Shown in pieces: positions 17,148-26,254 of a stretch of DNA of 64,000 nucleotides. The stretch is from the NCBI RefSeq assembly GCF_011764445.1, contig NZ_BLPG01000001.1, positions 7,395,001 to 7,459,000 on the forward strand. Direction: 5' to 3'. Position numbers and translations under genes: made by a program. The notes beneath the pieces are model-generated. The model did no database searches. It worked only from the letters and a program-made list of their open reading frames with translations, and was not told where the DNA came from. The DNA is from Phytohabitans rumicis (GTDB lineage Bacteria > Actinomycetota > Actinomycetes > Mycobacteriales > Micromonosporaceae). The first letter of the stretch is position 1; every line of letters starts with the position of its first letter.

Positions 17148-18287
17148 TCACGGCAGTCGTTCCGGGCTGGCTTGCCGGTCGGTGAACCGATCCGGGGCCA
17201 GGGGTGTGGGATCGAGCCCGATATCGGCGGGGGTGGCACCGACGGCCAGCGACGCGATCAACGCACCCACCGCCGGGGCCACCTGGACGCCGTAGCCGCT
17301 GAGCCCTGCCAGCCACAGGAAACCGGGCGCATCCGGCGCCACACCGACCACCGGAACATCGTCCGGCGCCGCCGTGCGCAGCCCGGCCCAGGCCCGCCGG
17401 ATCCGGCGGACGGTCAGGGTGGTGGCCTCCTCGAGGCGTACGGCAGCGCTGGCGACGTCGAGGTCGTCGGGGCGCACGTCGCCCGCGGGCATCGGCGTGG
17501 CGTCCACAGGCGAGACCAGCAGCTGGCCCGACTCCGGCTTGAAGTAAAACGTCTCGGTGACGTCGGCGACCATCGGCCAGCGGGTGGCATCGAGGCCGTC
17601 GGGCACGTCCACCAGGAATGCGGTGCGCCGCAACGGGGTCAAACCCACTGGACGCAACCCGGCCAGGCCGGCCAACTCGTCCGCCCAGGCACCGGCAGCG
17701 TTGACCACCACCGGAGCCCTGAACTCGCCCAAACCGGTCGAGGCGTGCCACACCCCGCCCCGGCGGGCCAGGGCGACCACCCGGGCTGAACGCAGCACCT
17801 GTCCACCGGCGGCGCGGATCCCCCGCAGGTACGCCTGGTGCAACGCATTCACGTCGATGTCCTGCGCGGCCGGCTTCACCATCGCGCGACGGCACCACTC
17901 GAGCCGCACAATCGGGCAGTAGACAGGGATGTCGTGGATAACGATTTCCCGCGCCGGCCTGGAGGCCTCCGCGCCGTCGCGGAGGGCGGCTTCGAAACGC
18001 TGCTCAGCACCGGCTGGACAGAGCGTAAGCACGCCTCTCGGGGTGAGCAACGGGTACTCGGTGAACCCGGGCGGGGGCGTGCTGAGGACATCACGGCTCC
18101 AGCGAGTCAGCGCGCGTACCGCCGGACCGCCGTAGTACTCAGAGAAGAACGCGGCAGAGCGGCCGGTGGCGTGGTAGCCCAGCGCCTCCTCCATCTCCAA
18201 CAGCAGCACACGCCCGTGGGCAGCGAGGTGAAACCCGGCGCTGGCACCACTGATACCGCCACCGATGACGAGAAAGTCGATCTCCAC
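17148..18287 (-). CDS. FAD-dependent amine/amino-acid oxidoreductase (DAO family)
   Basis: 379 residues when started at GTG 18287 (VEIDFLVIGGGISGASAGF). The N-terminal dinucleotide-binding motif GGGISGASAGF and the C-terminal FLWLAGLSGYGVQVAPAVG identify the D-amino-acid oxidase/glycine oxidase/sarcosine oxidase superfamily. It faces the biosynthetic genes and may oxidise an amine or amino acid related to the product, but this is inference. The same strand has an open, sensible-looking 82-residue stretch just upstream in another frame (ATG 18535). One extra C at the run 18291-18293 would fuse it on as an N-terminal extension. Confidence 0.82.
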   Translation of the reverse strand: MEIDFLVIGGGISGASAGFHLAAHGRVLLLEMEEALGYHATGRSAAFFSEYYGGPAVRALTRWSRDVLSTPPPGFTEYPLLTPRGVLTLCPAGAEQRFEAALRDGAEASRPAREIVIHDIPVYCPIVRLEWCRRAMVKPAAQDIDVNALHQAYLRGIRAAGGQVLRSARVVALARRGGVWHASTGLGEFRAPVVVNAAGAWADELAGLAGLRPVGLTPLRRTAFLVDVPDGLDATRWPMVADVTETFYFKPESGQLLVSPVDATPMPAGDVRPDDLDVASAAVRLEEATTLTVRRIRRAWAGLRTAAPDDVPVVGVAPDAPGFLWLAGLSGYGVQVAPAVGALIASLAVGATPADIGLDPTPLAPDRFTDRQASPERLP

Positions 18288-18535
18288 CAAGGGCGACCGT
18301 AGCCGCCGAACCCCTGCCAGGGCAATACCTGCCAGCCATCGACGGAGGGCAGGTTCACCGCGCAAGCGTGGGTCAACCACGACGGTGGGGCAACCTGGAC
18401 CGCGGCGGGATCGAAGGAGGCGACGTGCCGGGCGTAGATGTGCAGGGTGGTGGGCCAGATTGACCGGCGGGTGGTCGACCAGTACCGCAGCCACTGCGCC
18501 ACCGTCCGCGTCGGAAAGTCCCGATTGTCAGACAT
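18288..18535 (-). CDS. Unassigned ORF abutting the FAD oxidoreductase start
   Basis: From ATG 18535 the frame reads MSDNRDFPTRTVAQWLRYW through DGWQVLPWQGFGGYGRP. It has mixed composition that looks protein-like rather than shadow-like. It then runs into the oxidoreductase gene out of frame, so no natural end is seen. It may be a severed 5' portion of the oxidoreductase gene or a truncated unrelated gene. I do not recognise the family. Confidence 0.3.
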
Positions 18536-18734
18536 CGTTCGAGCGGGTGGTCAACCTGGTACGTCGGCACGCTCCCGGCGCCGCGATCGCGTTCAACTCC
18601 ACTCCTACGGACACGTTCGACGCGGCTGCCCGCTGGGTAGACGTTCCAGGACGATCACCCGCCGCCGATCTCGCGTCCTGCCCGCGTGGCCGCGGTGTCA
18701 GCCCATTTGGATGAACCACAGAGCCGTAGCCGCC

Positions 18735-19050
18735 TTACCGGCGCGGTCGGCGAAGTCGATGCCGGGCCAATCCGGGTAGTCCTCGCCAACCCCGCTACAT
18801 CGGCCGTCAGGTATGGAACAAACAGCGCAAGGACGAGGTACTCCTCGACGTCCACGATGTCGGCCTCGGCTACGAAACCCGGATGCGATTGTCGGCGCGA
18901 TGGAACGACACAGCCACCTGGGTCTGGTCGGACAGCATCGTTCACGAACCGCTGGTAAGCGTCGAGGCTTTCGAAGCCGCCCAGCGAATCGCCGCGCAGA
19001 ACGGACGCGGCCGCACTGCGCGAAGATCCATCGCACGTGCGGCGCGGTGA
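18735..19050 (+). pseudogene. Serine-recombinase remnant, recombinase domain (plus strand)
   Basis: The plus strand reads VDAGPIRVVLANP, then (after one missing C near 18795) RYIGRQVWNKQRKDEVLLDV, HDVGLGYETRMRL, VWSDSIVHEPLVSVEAFEAA and ends at TGA near 19050. This is the middle recombinase domain found in actinomycete serine recombinases. The catalytic domain is not upstream of it on this strand; a piece of it lies on the opposite strand just to the right. The copy is broken and inverted internally. Confidence 0.65.
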
Positions 19051-19200
19051 CCGGGTCCGGGTCCGGGTCAAGGCGGTGCACGGCGCTGTCACGCTGCCAC
19101 TGCCGCGACGACACCGGATCCTGAAACCTGCTCGTCGAGGTCCGCCCGTACAACGCGAACCCCGGGCCAACCCGACGCCGCCCCGGGGCCCAGCCACGAA
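19017..19200 (-). pseudogene. Serine-recombinase remnant, N-terminal resolvase piece (minus strand)
   Basis: The minus strand reads FALYGRTSTSRFQDPVSSRQW, the start of a resolvase catalytic domain (Tyr-Gly-Arg-x-Ser). It then jumps directly to HRLDPDPDPVTAPHVRWIFA, which belongs some 180 residues later in intact family members. The bulk of the catalytic domain is therefore deleted. Further upstream on this strand (about 19258-19340) the text WWELADLHSLAVATEVTWHAE ends in a stop. It resembles the small ORF that usually precedes such recombinase genes. Confidence 0.6.
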
Positions 19201-19609
19201 CCCGCGGCCTCGCCGGAGCCTGGGTCAGCCACACGGTGAACAAGTCATCGCCGGATTCGACCAATGGACTGGACTGGAAGCTCGGCATGCCAGGTCACCT
19301 CCGTCGCGACGGCCAGGCTGTGCAAGTCGGCGAGTTCCCACCAACAGACCCGCCCACAACCAGCACCCCGGAAAGCCACCCAAACGAGTGACCCACGCTG
19401 GAGCTCACACCCCGCAAGGGGGACACATCGCCGTCCCCGCCACGCTTTAAGATCACGGGTGGAGCCATCCGCGTACCGTCGCCGACCCCACCGAACATCA
19501 CGCTCCGTCTACGACGGCCGCACCACAGCGAAACCCGGCGCAATCATCTGCCGATGTCCGCGCAGGTGATGTTGAGCGGTGGGGTCGAACGTCGGATGGT
19601 CTGTCGCGG

Positions 19610-19900
19610 TCAGCCGTTGTCGTCGGCTGGGGCGAGAATCCGTGTCTGGGGTGTGCCAGCCAGTGCGGGTGCGCGGCCGGGATCGGACCAGACCGAGGTG
19701 CGGAGAAAGGCGAGGAACTGCTCGGCGGCCGGGACGTTGGCGAAGTCGAGGTCGACCATGACGTACCGCTGATCATCGATGGGGCGCAGGATGCGGTGCT
19801 GCTGAACCCCGGCCCGGTCGCGGGCGGCGGCGAAGGAGTCGAATGCGCGCCGCCACGTGTCGTAGTCGGTGATGGGATGCTCGATGCGTAGCGTTGCCAT
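19610..19900 (-). CDS. Small antibiotic-biosynthesis-monooxygenase-like / dimeric alpha-beta barrel protein
   Basis: 96 residues from ATG 19900 (MATLRIEHPITDYDTWRRAF). The text EHPITDYDTWRRAFDSF and RYVMVDLDFANVPAAEQFLAFL is typical of small ABM/EthD-like ferredoxin-fold proteins. Many such proteins are cofactor-free oxygenases or heme-binding proteins, and many have no known role. It is divergently placed from the LuxR-type gene at 19969, with only 68 bp between them, so the two probably share a control region. Confidence 0.7.
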   Translation of the reverse strand: MATLRIEHPITDYDTWRRAFDSFAAARDRAGVQQHRILRPIDDQRYVMVDLDFANVPAAEQFLAFLRTSVWSDPGRAPALAGTPQTRILAPADDNG

Positions 19901-19968
19901 GGCTGTGACGCTACGTTCGGTCGTACCGGGCGCGGTATCCCAGACATCTGGGTGGTTACCGTTGGTGA

Positions 19969-20999
19969 GTGACTCGTGCGTCGGCGCTGCAGCGTTTGCG
20001 TCGGATCGGCGGCGTGGCGACAGAATCGCGCGCGCTGCGCTCGGCCGCGCTGGCCGAGATCGGCCGCGTCGTGTCCTTCGATGCCTACGTCTGGGCGCTG
20101 ACCGACCCGGAGACATCGGTCGGGACGGCGCCGGTGGCCTTCGTGCCGCCGGCGCTCATGCCCGACCTGCCCCGGCTCATCAGACTCAAGTACCTCACAC
20201 CGGTGAACCGGTGGACCAGCTTGTCCAGGGCCGCCCGGCTCGACGTGCCGGCGGCCAGTCTGGTGTGGCGGGAACTGCTGCAGGGTCACGGTGTCACCGA
20301 CGTCGCGTCGGTGGTGTTCCGGGACCGGTACGGCTGCTGGGCGTTTCTGGATCTGTGGCGCCTCGGTGGCACGTTCGCCCGGGACGAGTTGGCGTTCCTC
20401 GACGAAGTCGTGTCACTGCTCACCGGGCATCTGCGGCGGTGCGTGGCCTTATGCTTCGCGGCCACGGCCGGGGTGGGCCCCGCGACCCAGGCCCGGTGAT
20501 GTTGCTGCTCGACGCCGGTCTGCGTGTGCTCGGCCAAACCCCGCAGACGCTCGAGTATCTGGCACGGCTGCTGCCGCCGAACTCGGACACAGCTCCCGTG
20601 CCGGCCGTCGCTTACAACGTTGCCGCCCAGCTGGTCGCGGTCGAAGAAGGCGTTGACAGGCGGCCGCCGCTGGCGCGCATGCACCTGGCCGACGCGCGGT
20701 GGCTCACGCTGCGCGCGGCGCGTCTGGGTCCGGACGTCGGCCCGGACGCGCAGATCGCTGTCACCGTCGAGGACAGCTCGCTTGCGGACCGTACCGCCAT
20801 CTTCGCCCGCGCCTGCGGGCTTGCCGCGCGTGAGACCGAGCTCCTACACCAGCTGACCACCGGCGCGGACACCCGCACCATCGCCACCCGGATGTTCTTG
20901 AGCGACAACACGGTCCAGGACCACCTGAAATCAATCTTCGACAAGACCGGCACCCGCAGCCGCCGAGCTCTGCTCTCCCGCGCCGCCGGTACCGCCTGA
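19969..20999 (+). pseudogene. LuxR-family transcriptional regulator, apparent frameshift in the middle
   Basis: From GTG 19969 the frame reads a helical sensor region (GRVVSFDAYVWALTD, LQGHGVTDVASVVFRDRYG, DELAFLDEVVSLLTGHLRRC) to TGA 20497-20499. The adjoining frame, one base back, continues with MLLLDAGLRVLGQTPQTLEY and a complete LuxR HTH at the C-terminus (AARETELLHQLTTGADTRTI, FLSDNTVQDHLKSIFDKTG). Together they make a normal regulator of about 343 residues. The switch must lie between about 20455 and 20500 in a G/C-rich tract. It would control the divergent small gene or the CrtI operon downstream; neither is shown. Confidence 0.75.
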
Positions 21000-21368
21000 C
21001 AACCCCGGAAAGGCCAACGCCGCCCGCAGTCACCACGATCGGCAATCGCCCGTCGACCGCGCACATCTGCCGCGATCAGCTCGTCACCGAAGGTGAACTC
21101 CGGCGCGACTCGCTGGCGTCTGGCCGTGTCGAGAACCGTGCACCCTCGGGCCGGCTCCTCGCCCGGAATAGCGATCGCCGCCCGTGTCGGAGCAGACGGT
21201 GGCGCGCTGGACCCACTTATGTCGCCGACCCGGTCCGTGGTGCGGCAAACCGCACCGCGCTGACGTACGAAGGCATGGACGCGGCGGATGAAGCGGCCGC
21301 ACACGGTCGCCGCAGGAAATCGTGACTCCAAGTTGACAAACCTCCCGTGACGCGCCCACTCTGAACGT
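21000..21368. other. Gap upstream of the CrtI-type operon
   Basis: No gene is recognised. A plus-strand stretch near 21200 reads SEQTVARWTHLCRRPGPWCG but has neither start nor context. The 3' end carries the promoter of the next operon. Confidence 0.4.
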
Positions 21369-21387
21369 ATGTTCAGAACGAACGTTC
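21333..21387 (+). promoter_or_regulatory. Promoter with tandem TetR-type operators over a probable leaderless start
   Basis: TTGACA lies at 21333-21338, with a weak -10 (CACTCT, 21357-21362) 18 bases on. That places transcription start at or next to ATG 21369. Two copies of GAAC-N4-GTTC (21363-21374 and 21376-21387) cover this start. No Shine-Dalgarno sequence precedes the ATG, which fits a leaderless mRNA. The TetR gene at 23715, last in the operon, is the natural candidate to bind here. Confidence 0.6.
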
Positions 21388-22931
21388 AGAACACCTCGCT
21401 CCGGGGGAGGGTCGCCGTCCCGGCCCGGGCCGACGTCGCAGTCGTCGGCGGCGGCCTAGCCGGGATGGCGACGGCGTTGCGGCTGCAGGCCGCTGGCCTG
21501 TCCACGGTGGTCATCGAGGCTCACGGACACGCCGGAGGATGCGCCGGCTATTGGCGGCACAAGGGGTTCTCGTTTGATGTCGGCGCGACGACGCTGGTCG
21601 ACTTCGCTCCGGGTGGCGTTGGCGCGGAATTCCTCGACTCCGTGGGCGCGCCGCCGCCGGAGGGTGAACACCTGCCCGGTTACGTCGCTTGGCTTCCGGA
21701 CCGGGCCGTCACGTTGCACCGCGACCCAACCCGGTGGCAAGCAGAAAGGCTCGCCGCCTTCGGTGAAACGCCGGGCCATCGCGCGTTCTGGCGCGAGCTC
21801 GACACCCTCGCTGACGTCTTCTGGCGGGCCAGCCGCGCCGGGATCCGCATGCCGCTGCGCCGCCCGTCCGACGTCGTGCACAATCTGCGCGCGGTCGGGC
21901 TGCGCCACGCGCCGCTGGCCCGGCATCTGACCGGCACGCTCGGCGGCGCGCTGCACCGGCACGGCCTTGGCCGGGACACGGCGCTGCGCGCGGTCCTCGG
22001 GATGCTCATCGAGGACACGGTTCACAGCAGCGTCCAGCGCGCCCCGCTGATCAACGCCGCGCTCGGCATCACCATCCGCGGGGCCGGCTTGACCCGCCAC
22101 GAGGGCGGCATGCACGGCTTCTGGCGTACCGTCGTGGGTCATTATCGGGCGCTGGGCGGGCAACTACGGACCGGAACGATCGCACGGACGGTGACCGGGC
22201 GGCCCGGCGCGTACACGGTGATGACGAACCGGGGAGTGACCACGGCGGCGCAGGTCGTCCTCGCGGTCCCGGCCCAGGTCACCGCAACTGTCTGCGGTGG
22301 GCTGCCGGTGGCGCGGCGGCTCGTCAGCTACCTCGATCGAGACCGCGACGGGCTCGGTGGTGCGATCGTGGTCTTCCTCGGCGTGCCCGACGAGGAGGTC
22401 GCCTGTCATGCCTTCACGCACCACCAGCTGCTCCAGGACTACGCGCAGCCGTTCGGTGACGGCAACAACATGTTCGTCTCCGTCTCGGCCGCGGGAGACA
22501 CCCTCAGCGCCCCACCCGGTCACCGTGCTGTCATGATCTCCACCCACACCTCGCTGTCCGCCTGGTCCGCGCACGACAGCAACCGGTACGCCCAGCGCAA
22601 AAAGGAGATCGGCGAGCACCTCGTCGCGCTCGCCCGCAGGGTCTATCCGCGGCTCGGGGAGCGTGCCGCGGTCTTCGACGTCGGCACGCCGCAGGCCTAC
22701 GAACGGTTCGCATTCCGCCCAGGCGGCGCCGTCGGCGGACCCCGCCAGACCTTGCGCAACAGCAACCAGTTCGCCGTCCCGCACGACCTCGGCGGGCCGG
22801 GTCTCTGGCTCGTCGGCGACTCCACGTGGCCGGGCCTGGGAACCGTCGCATGCGTTTTGGGGAGCCGCATCGTCGCCGACGGGATTCTGCGCGAACGCCG
22901 CCGGACACGCCCGGAAGGAGCGCCCCGATGA
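21369..22931 (+). CDS. CrtI/CrtISO-type FAD-dependent desaturase or isomerase
   Basis: 520 residues. An N-terminal FAD-binding motif (VVGGGLAGMATALRLQAAGL, then a Glu at VVIEAHGHAGG) is followed by GFSFDVGATTL. The C-terminal family signature is GPGLWLVGDSTWPGLGTVAC. This layout belongs to phytoene desaturases, carotenoid isomerases and related retinol-saturase-like enzymes. Carotenoid or other polyene lipid is a plausible substrate, but no phytoene synthase is nearby. The start ATG 21369 lies inside the operator and has no ribosome site, so leaderless translation is assumed. It overlaps the desaturase gene as ATGA. Confidence 0.82.
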   Translation: MFRTNVQNTSLRGRVAVPARADVAVVGGGLAGMATALRLQAAGLSTVVIEAHGHAGGCAGYWRHKGFSFDVGATTLVDFAPGGVGAEFLDSVGAPPPEGEHLPGYVAWLPDRAVTLHRDPTRWQAERLAAFGETPGHRAFWRELDTLADVFWRASRAGIRMPLRRPSDVVHNLRAVGLRHAPLARHLTGTLGGALHRHGLGRDTALRAVLGMLIEDTVHSSVQRAPLINAALGITIRGAGLTRHEGGMHGFWRTVVGHYRALGGQLRTGTIARTVTGRPGAYTVMTNRGVTTAAQVVLAVPAQVTATVCGGLPVARRLVSYLDRDRDGLGGAIVVFLGVPDEEVACHAFTHHQLLQDYAQPFGDGNNMFVSVSAAGDTLSAPPGHRAVMISTHTSLSAWSAHDSNRYAQRKKEIGEHLVALARRVYPRLGERAAVFDVGTPQAYERFAFRPGGAVGGPRQTLRNSNQFAVPHDLGGPGLWLVGDSTWPGLGTVACVLGSRIVADGILRERRRTRPEGAPR

Positions 22932-23718
22932 CCTTGCCCACCCTGCGGGAGCTCGGCGACGATCTGCTCGTAACGACGCCGCGCCAACGCACGATCGCCC
23001 TCGCCCGCCCTACGTAGGCGTTCTCTGCTTCGCCGCCGCCGTCTGGGCCGGCTGGTGGTGGCTCACCCCGGTGATCGTCTTCGGCACCTTCGTCGCCGTG
23101 GTCACCGTTACCCACGACGTGGTTCACCGCACGTTCGGACTCACCGAGACCGCGACTGACCGGTGGCTGTTCGCCCTCGGACTGGTTCTGCTCGAAAGCG
23201 GCCACGCCTACCGGATCACGCACCGCCAGCACCATCGCCTCTTCCCGAGCATCGACGACCCCGAGGGATATCCGGCGAACCTGTCCTTCGTCGGCGCCGT
23301 CTGCTACGGCCCGGTCTTCCTCGTACGCCTCTGGACCTGGGCGTTCGCCCGTGCTCGCCCGCGCGATCGCGCGTGGCTGCTTCTGGAGGCCTTCCTCCCG
23401 GTCGCCGCGGTCACCGGCGGCATCATGCTCTGGCCACTGACCCCGGGCGTCCTGGTCTACGTGGTGATGGCGATCGTCGGCAGCTGGGTCTACCCGCTTC
23501 TCACCGTCTACCTGCCACACCACGACTACGGCGACGAACCGTTGCGCCAGACCCGGACCCTGCGCGGCCGCATCATCCCGGTGATCTTCCTGGAGTTGAC
23601 CTACCATCTCGAGCACCACCTCTACCCGCGGGTCCCCAGCCACCACCTGCCCGAGCTCGCTCGCCGCCTCGACCCTTACCTCGCCCAGGCCGGTGTCCGA
23701 CCGGTCGCGGTGCCATGA
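22928..23718 (+). pseudogene. Membrane fatty-acid-desaturase-family protein, frameshifted near the N-terminus
   Basis: ATG 22928 overlaps the CrtI-type stop and reads MTLPTLRELGDDLLVTTPRQ to TAG at 23015-23017. One more C in the run 23008-23010 carries ALARPYVGVLCFAAAVWAG into the open frame that continues to 23718. The restored protein (about 263 residues) has several membrane helices and all three His boxes of di-iron membrane desaturases/hydroxylases: HDVVH, HRQHH and HLEHHLY. A carotenoid hydroxylase/ketolase or acyl desaturase role would fit its partner. The break looks like a base undercall. Confidence 0.78.
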
Positions 23719-24338
23719 CCGGATCGCCGCGCGCCGCGGCCCGCGAGCGCATCCTGCGGGCCGCGGTCCTCGCCCTCGCCACCCACGGGTACGCCGGAAG
23801 CACCGCCCGGTCGATCGCAGCCCTTGGCGGCTTCGCGCCCGGTGTCATCTACTACCACTTCACCGATCTCGACGACCTGTTCCTTGCCACCGCCGCCCAC
23901 ACCAGCGAGCAGCGCGAAGCCCGCTATCGAGCCGGGGTCGCCGGAGTGACCAGTGCGGTACAGCTTGTCGACCGGCTGTGCACGCTGTACGCCGAGGACG
24001 CGGACTCCGGTCACATCGAGGCCATCCAGGAGCTGATGGCCGCCGCCCGTCCGAGGTCGCCGCTGGCCGCTGCCGTGGCGCAAGAGACCCGCCGCTGGGA
24101 GGTCCTCGCCGAAGAAGTGTTGCGCACGTTGCTCCGCGGCAAACCGCTGGCCCGCCTCGTGAACGTGCCGACCGCCGCGCGCGCCGCTGTGGCGTACTAC
24201 CTCGGCATGCAGACGCTGACGCACATCGACGGCGACAGCACCCGGCCGCAGGCCGCCTTCGCGCAGGCAGCCCGGCTGGCGGCGGCCTTCGACAAGCTGC
24301 CGCGCCTGCGGCGAACCCGGGCAACGCGGGCCAGCTAG
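23715..24338 (+). CDS. TetR-family regulator of the CrtI/desaturase operon
   Basis: 207 residues from ATG 23715, overlapping the desaturase stop (ATGA). The N-terminal HTH reads RERILRAAVLALATHGYAG and FAPGVIYYHFTDLDDLF. The C-terminal ligand domain is all-helical. As last gene of the operon, and given the two GAAC-N4-GTTC sites over the operon start, it is likely an autoregulator of these three genes. Confidence 0.88.
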   Translation: MTGSPRAAARERILRAAVLALATHGYAGSTARSIAALGGFAPGVIYYHFTDLDDLFLATAAHTSEQREARYRAGVAGVTSAVQLVDRLCTLYAEDADSGHIEAIQELMAAARPRSPLAAAVAQETRRWEVLAEEVLRTLLRGKPLARLVNVPTAARAAVAYYLGMQTLTHIDGDSTRPQAAFAQAARLAAAFDKLPRLRRTRATRAS

Positions 24339-24802
24339 CCTCCTAGGACGCCTTACGCGGTGTGTGCCTCACGACCACGCGGGCTTGGAAAACAACTTTG
24401 GGTACGCCGGACACGGCGGCGCAACCGGACGGCAGCGCCTCGTCGGCTCCACGGCGTGCCTGTCAACGCTCCACTTTGGTCAGGGTGAGTCATGCCCTTT
24501 CCACGTCCTCCCGAGCCGGGGCCGTAGAGCGCCGGACCTGGGCACGTAACCCCCTGATGATGGCCACGATGGTACGAGCGGAGTGACGGGAGACTGTCAC
24601 GCTCCGTTCCGTGGGAGCCCGAAGTCGGGATCCCTCCGGGCGACCCGACCCTGTGGCCGGTACTGAGCCAGCCGACCCGGACGGCTCAGCGGAAAATCAG
24701 CGAGTTCTCAACGCCCGGCACCAGACTCCACACCGCAGACGGCCATGCCCACCCTACCGAGGGCCGGCCCGACGCACGGCTATCCACAATGGAGGTAACT
24801 CG
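24339..24802. other. Gap upstream of the secreted lectin gene
   Basis: No gene is supported; short open stretches on both strands have no start context or family text. It must carry the promoter of the lectin gene. Only a Shine-Dalgarno GGAGG at 24791-24795 can be pointed to. Confidence 0.4.
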
Positions 24803-25330
24803 GTGAAGATGATCCCAGTCCGCGTCCATCGTCTCCTCGCCCTCGTCCTCATCGCCGTCACGGCGTCGACTCTGCTGAACGCGGCACCCGCCGGAGCCGC
24901 GATCGCATACTTCCAGCTGGCCGCCTTCAACGGCATGATAGGAGGCGTTGACAAGTGTGCGTCCGTCGGTGGCGCGAGCCTCGCGAATGGTGCTCCCCTG
25001 GTCAGCTGGTCCTGTGTCGGCGGCGCCCATCAGACCTGGCGCTGGACCGGCAATGACGAAATCATCAACTCCAACAGTGGCAAGTGCCTCGCGATCGGTA
25101 GCGCCAGCAAGGACGCCGGAGCGCGTGCTATCCAGTGGACCTGCAACGGCGGTCGCGAACAGAAATGGGTCAAGACATCCGCGGGAGCCGGCGAGGGCTG
25201 GATCCTGAGAAACCTGAACAGCGGCTATGTCCTCTCCGTCTCCGGGGATTCCGATGCCAACGGCACCTGGATCGTCCAGTGGGGATACAGCGGCTCGGAC
25301 GGTCAGAAGTGGGAAGAGCGCCACATCTGA
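24803..25330 (+). CDS. Secreted ricin-B-type beta-trefoil lectin (CBM13-like)
   Basis: 175 residues from GTG 24803, seven bases after GGAGG. An N-terminal signal peptide (hydrophobic LLALVLIAVTASTLL, cleavage near PAGAA) leads to a single beta-trefoil. The three repeats show Gln-x-Trp-type endings (HQTWRW, EQKWV, GQKWEE). The protein should bind extracellular glycans; no catalytic domain is attached. A hairpin follows immediately, so it is a one-gene transcript. Confidence 0.88.
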   Translation: MKMIPVRVHRLLALVLIAVTASTLLNAAPAGAAIAYFQLAAFNGMIGGVDKCASVGGASLANGAPLVSWSCVGGAHQTWRWTGNDEIINSNSGKCLAIGSASKDAGARAIQWTCNGGREQKWVKTSAGAGEGWILRNLNSGYVLSVSGDSDANGTWIVQWGYSGSDGQKWEERHI

Positions 25331-25332
25331 CC

Positions 25333-25350
25333 CCGCCCCACACGGGGCGG
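25333..25350 (+). terminator. Hairpin after the lectin gene
   Basis: CCGCCCC-ACAC-GGGGCGG gives a perfect 7-bp G/C stem three bases after the stop codon. There is no T tract. Confidence 0.7.
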
Positions 25351-25489
25351 CGCCCCGTCGATCAAGGGAAACGGCGTCGATCAAGGGCGAATGGTTGTGG
25401 ATTGGAGATCAAAGCACGACCTTCGGGCTCTCCTGCTGTATGTGTGGGTGGGTGAGCGTGTCGTAACGCGGTGCACGCCGTTGCTGTGC

Positions 25490-26074
25490 CTAGGTTCCGG
25501 ACTGGCTGACGGTCTGGTTCCGAGGTGGTGGCAACGGTGTGCGTTCGTCCAGGGTATGGGGTCTGGGCCGCCGATGTGGCGGCCTTGCTCGCGGGCTTGT
25601 GCCTGCATGGCGGCGGTGGTGCGGAACCGGGGCGCGCTGCACCTCCTGTTTGGCTTGCGCACCGAGCATGAGCAGTAGTGCTTGGTGTGTCGGGTTGTCC
25701 AGGTCGACTGGCCCATCGACCTCGGGCAGCCACAGTTGCACGCCGTATTCGCGCAGCAGGGGAGCGAGGTGGATCGCTTGGCTGCCGTAGAACGCCCGCG
25801 CGTACTCGCCGACCACGATCGCGTCGAAGCCGCGGTCCGGGTCGGTGATCGCGGCCAGCAGCCGGGCTGCTTCCGGACGGTCGGTCCAGGCGATCTCGCG
25901 GGAGTGGCCGATGTCGAAGTAGTGGGCCACGATCTGGCCGTGTCCGGCCACGAGTTCGGCGGCGAAGTCGAACTGCCACCGCCGCGACGATACCGGGTCC
26001 TGGTGGTCGTGCGTGGACACACGACCGTAGAACGCGAACCGCAGCCCCGCCGCCTGAATCATCCGGCCGGCCAA
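25490..26074 (-). pseudogene. Serine recombinase, truncated after the catalytic domain
   Basis: From ATG 26074 the minus strand reads RFAFYGRVSTHDHQDPVSSR, ending with a catalytic-domain segment GFDAIVVGEYARAFYGSQAI and GPVDLDNPTHQALLLMLGAQ. Near 25560 an extra C shifts the frame; RFRTTAAMQAQAREQGRHIG follows one frame over, then sense ends. The recombinase and zinc-ribbon domains are missing. It is a second, independent copy of the same family seen at 18735-19200, and both are non-functional. Confidence 0.75.
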
Positions 26075-26254
26075 CCGCAGACCGCGATCTTCGGGGTGGA
26101 CGGCAGACAGCTGGTCCCGGCGGGCGGTGCAGCAGCAGGAAAGGGCATCGAAACATCGTGCTAGGCCGCCGGTGGTGTGTTACGGCCTCGCCAGGAGAGC
26201 CCTTGATCGGCTCACTCGTCTGTCTATGAGCGAGCAGGTGCGAGGATTTACGTT

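Larger units (their letters stand above)
18536..19609. other. Mobile-element graveyard
   Basis: Apart from the two recombinase fragments listed separately, this kilobase holds no intact gene. Open stretches on both strands are short and mutually shadowing. Composition shifts towards lower G/C at third positions. The region separates the biosynthetic cluster from the LuxR/CrtI region. Confidence 0.5.
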
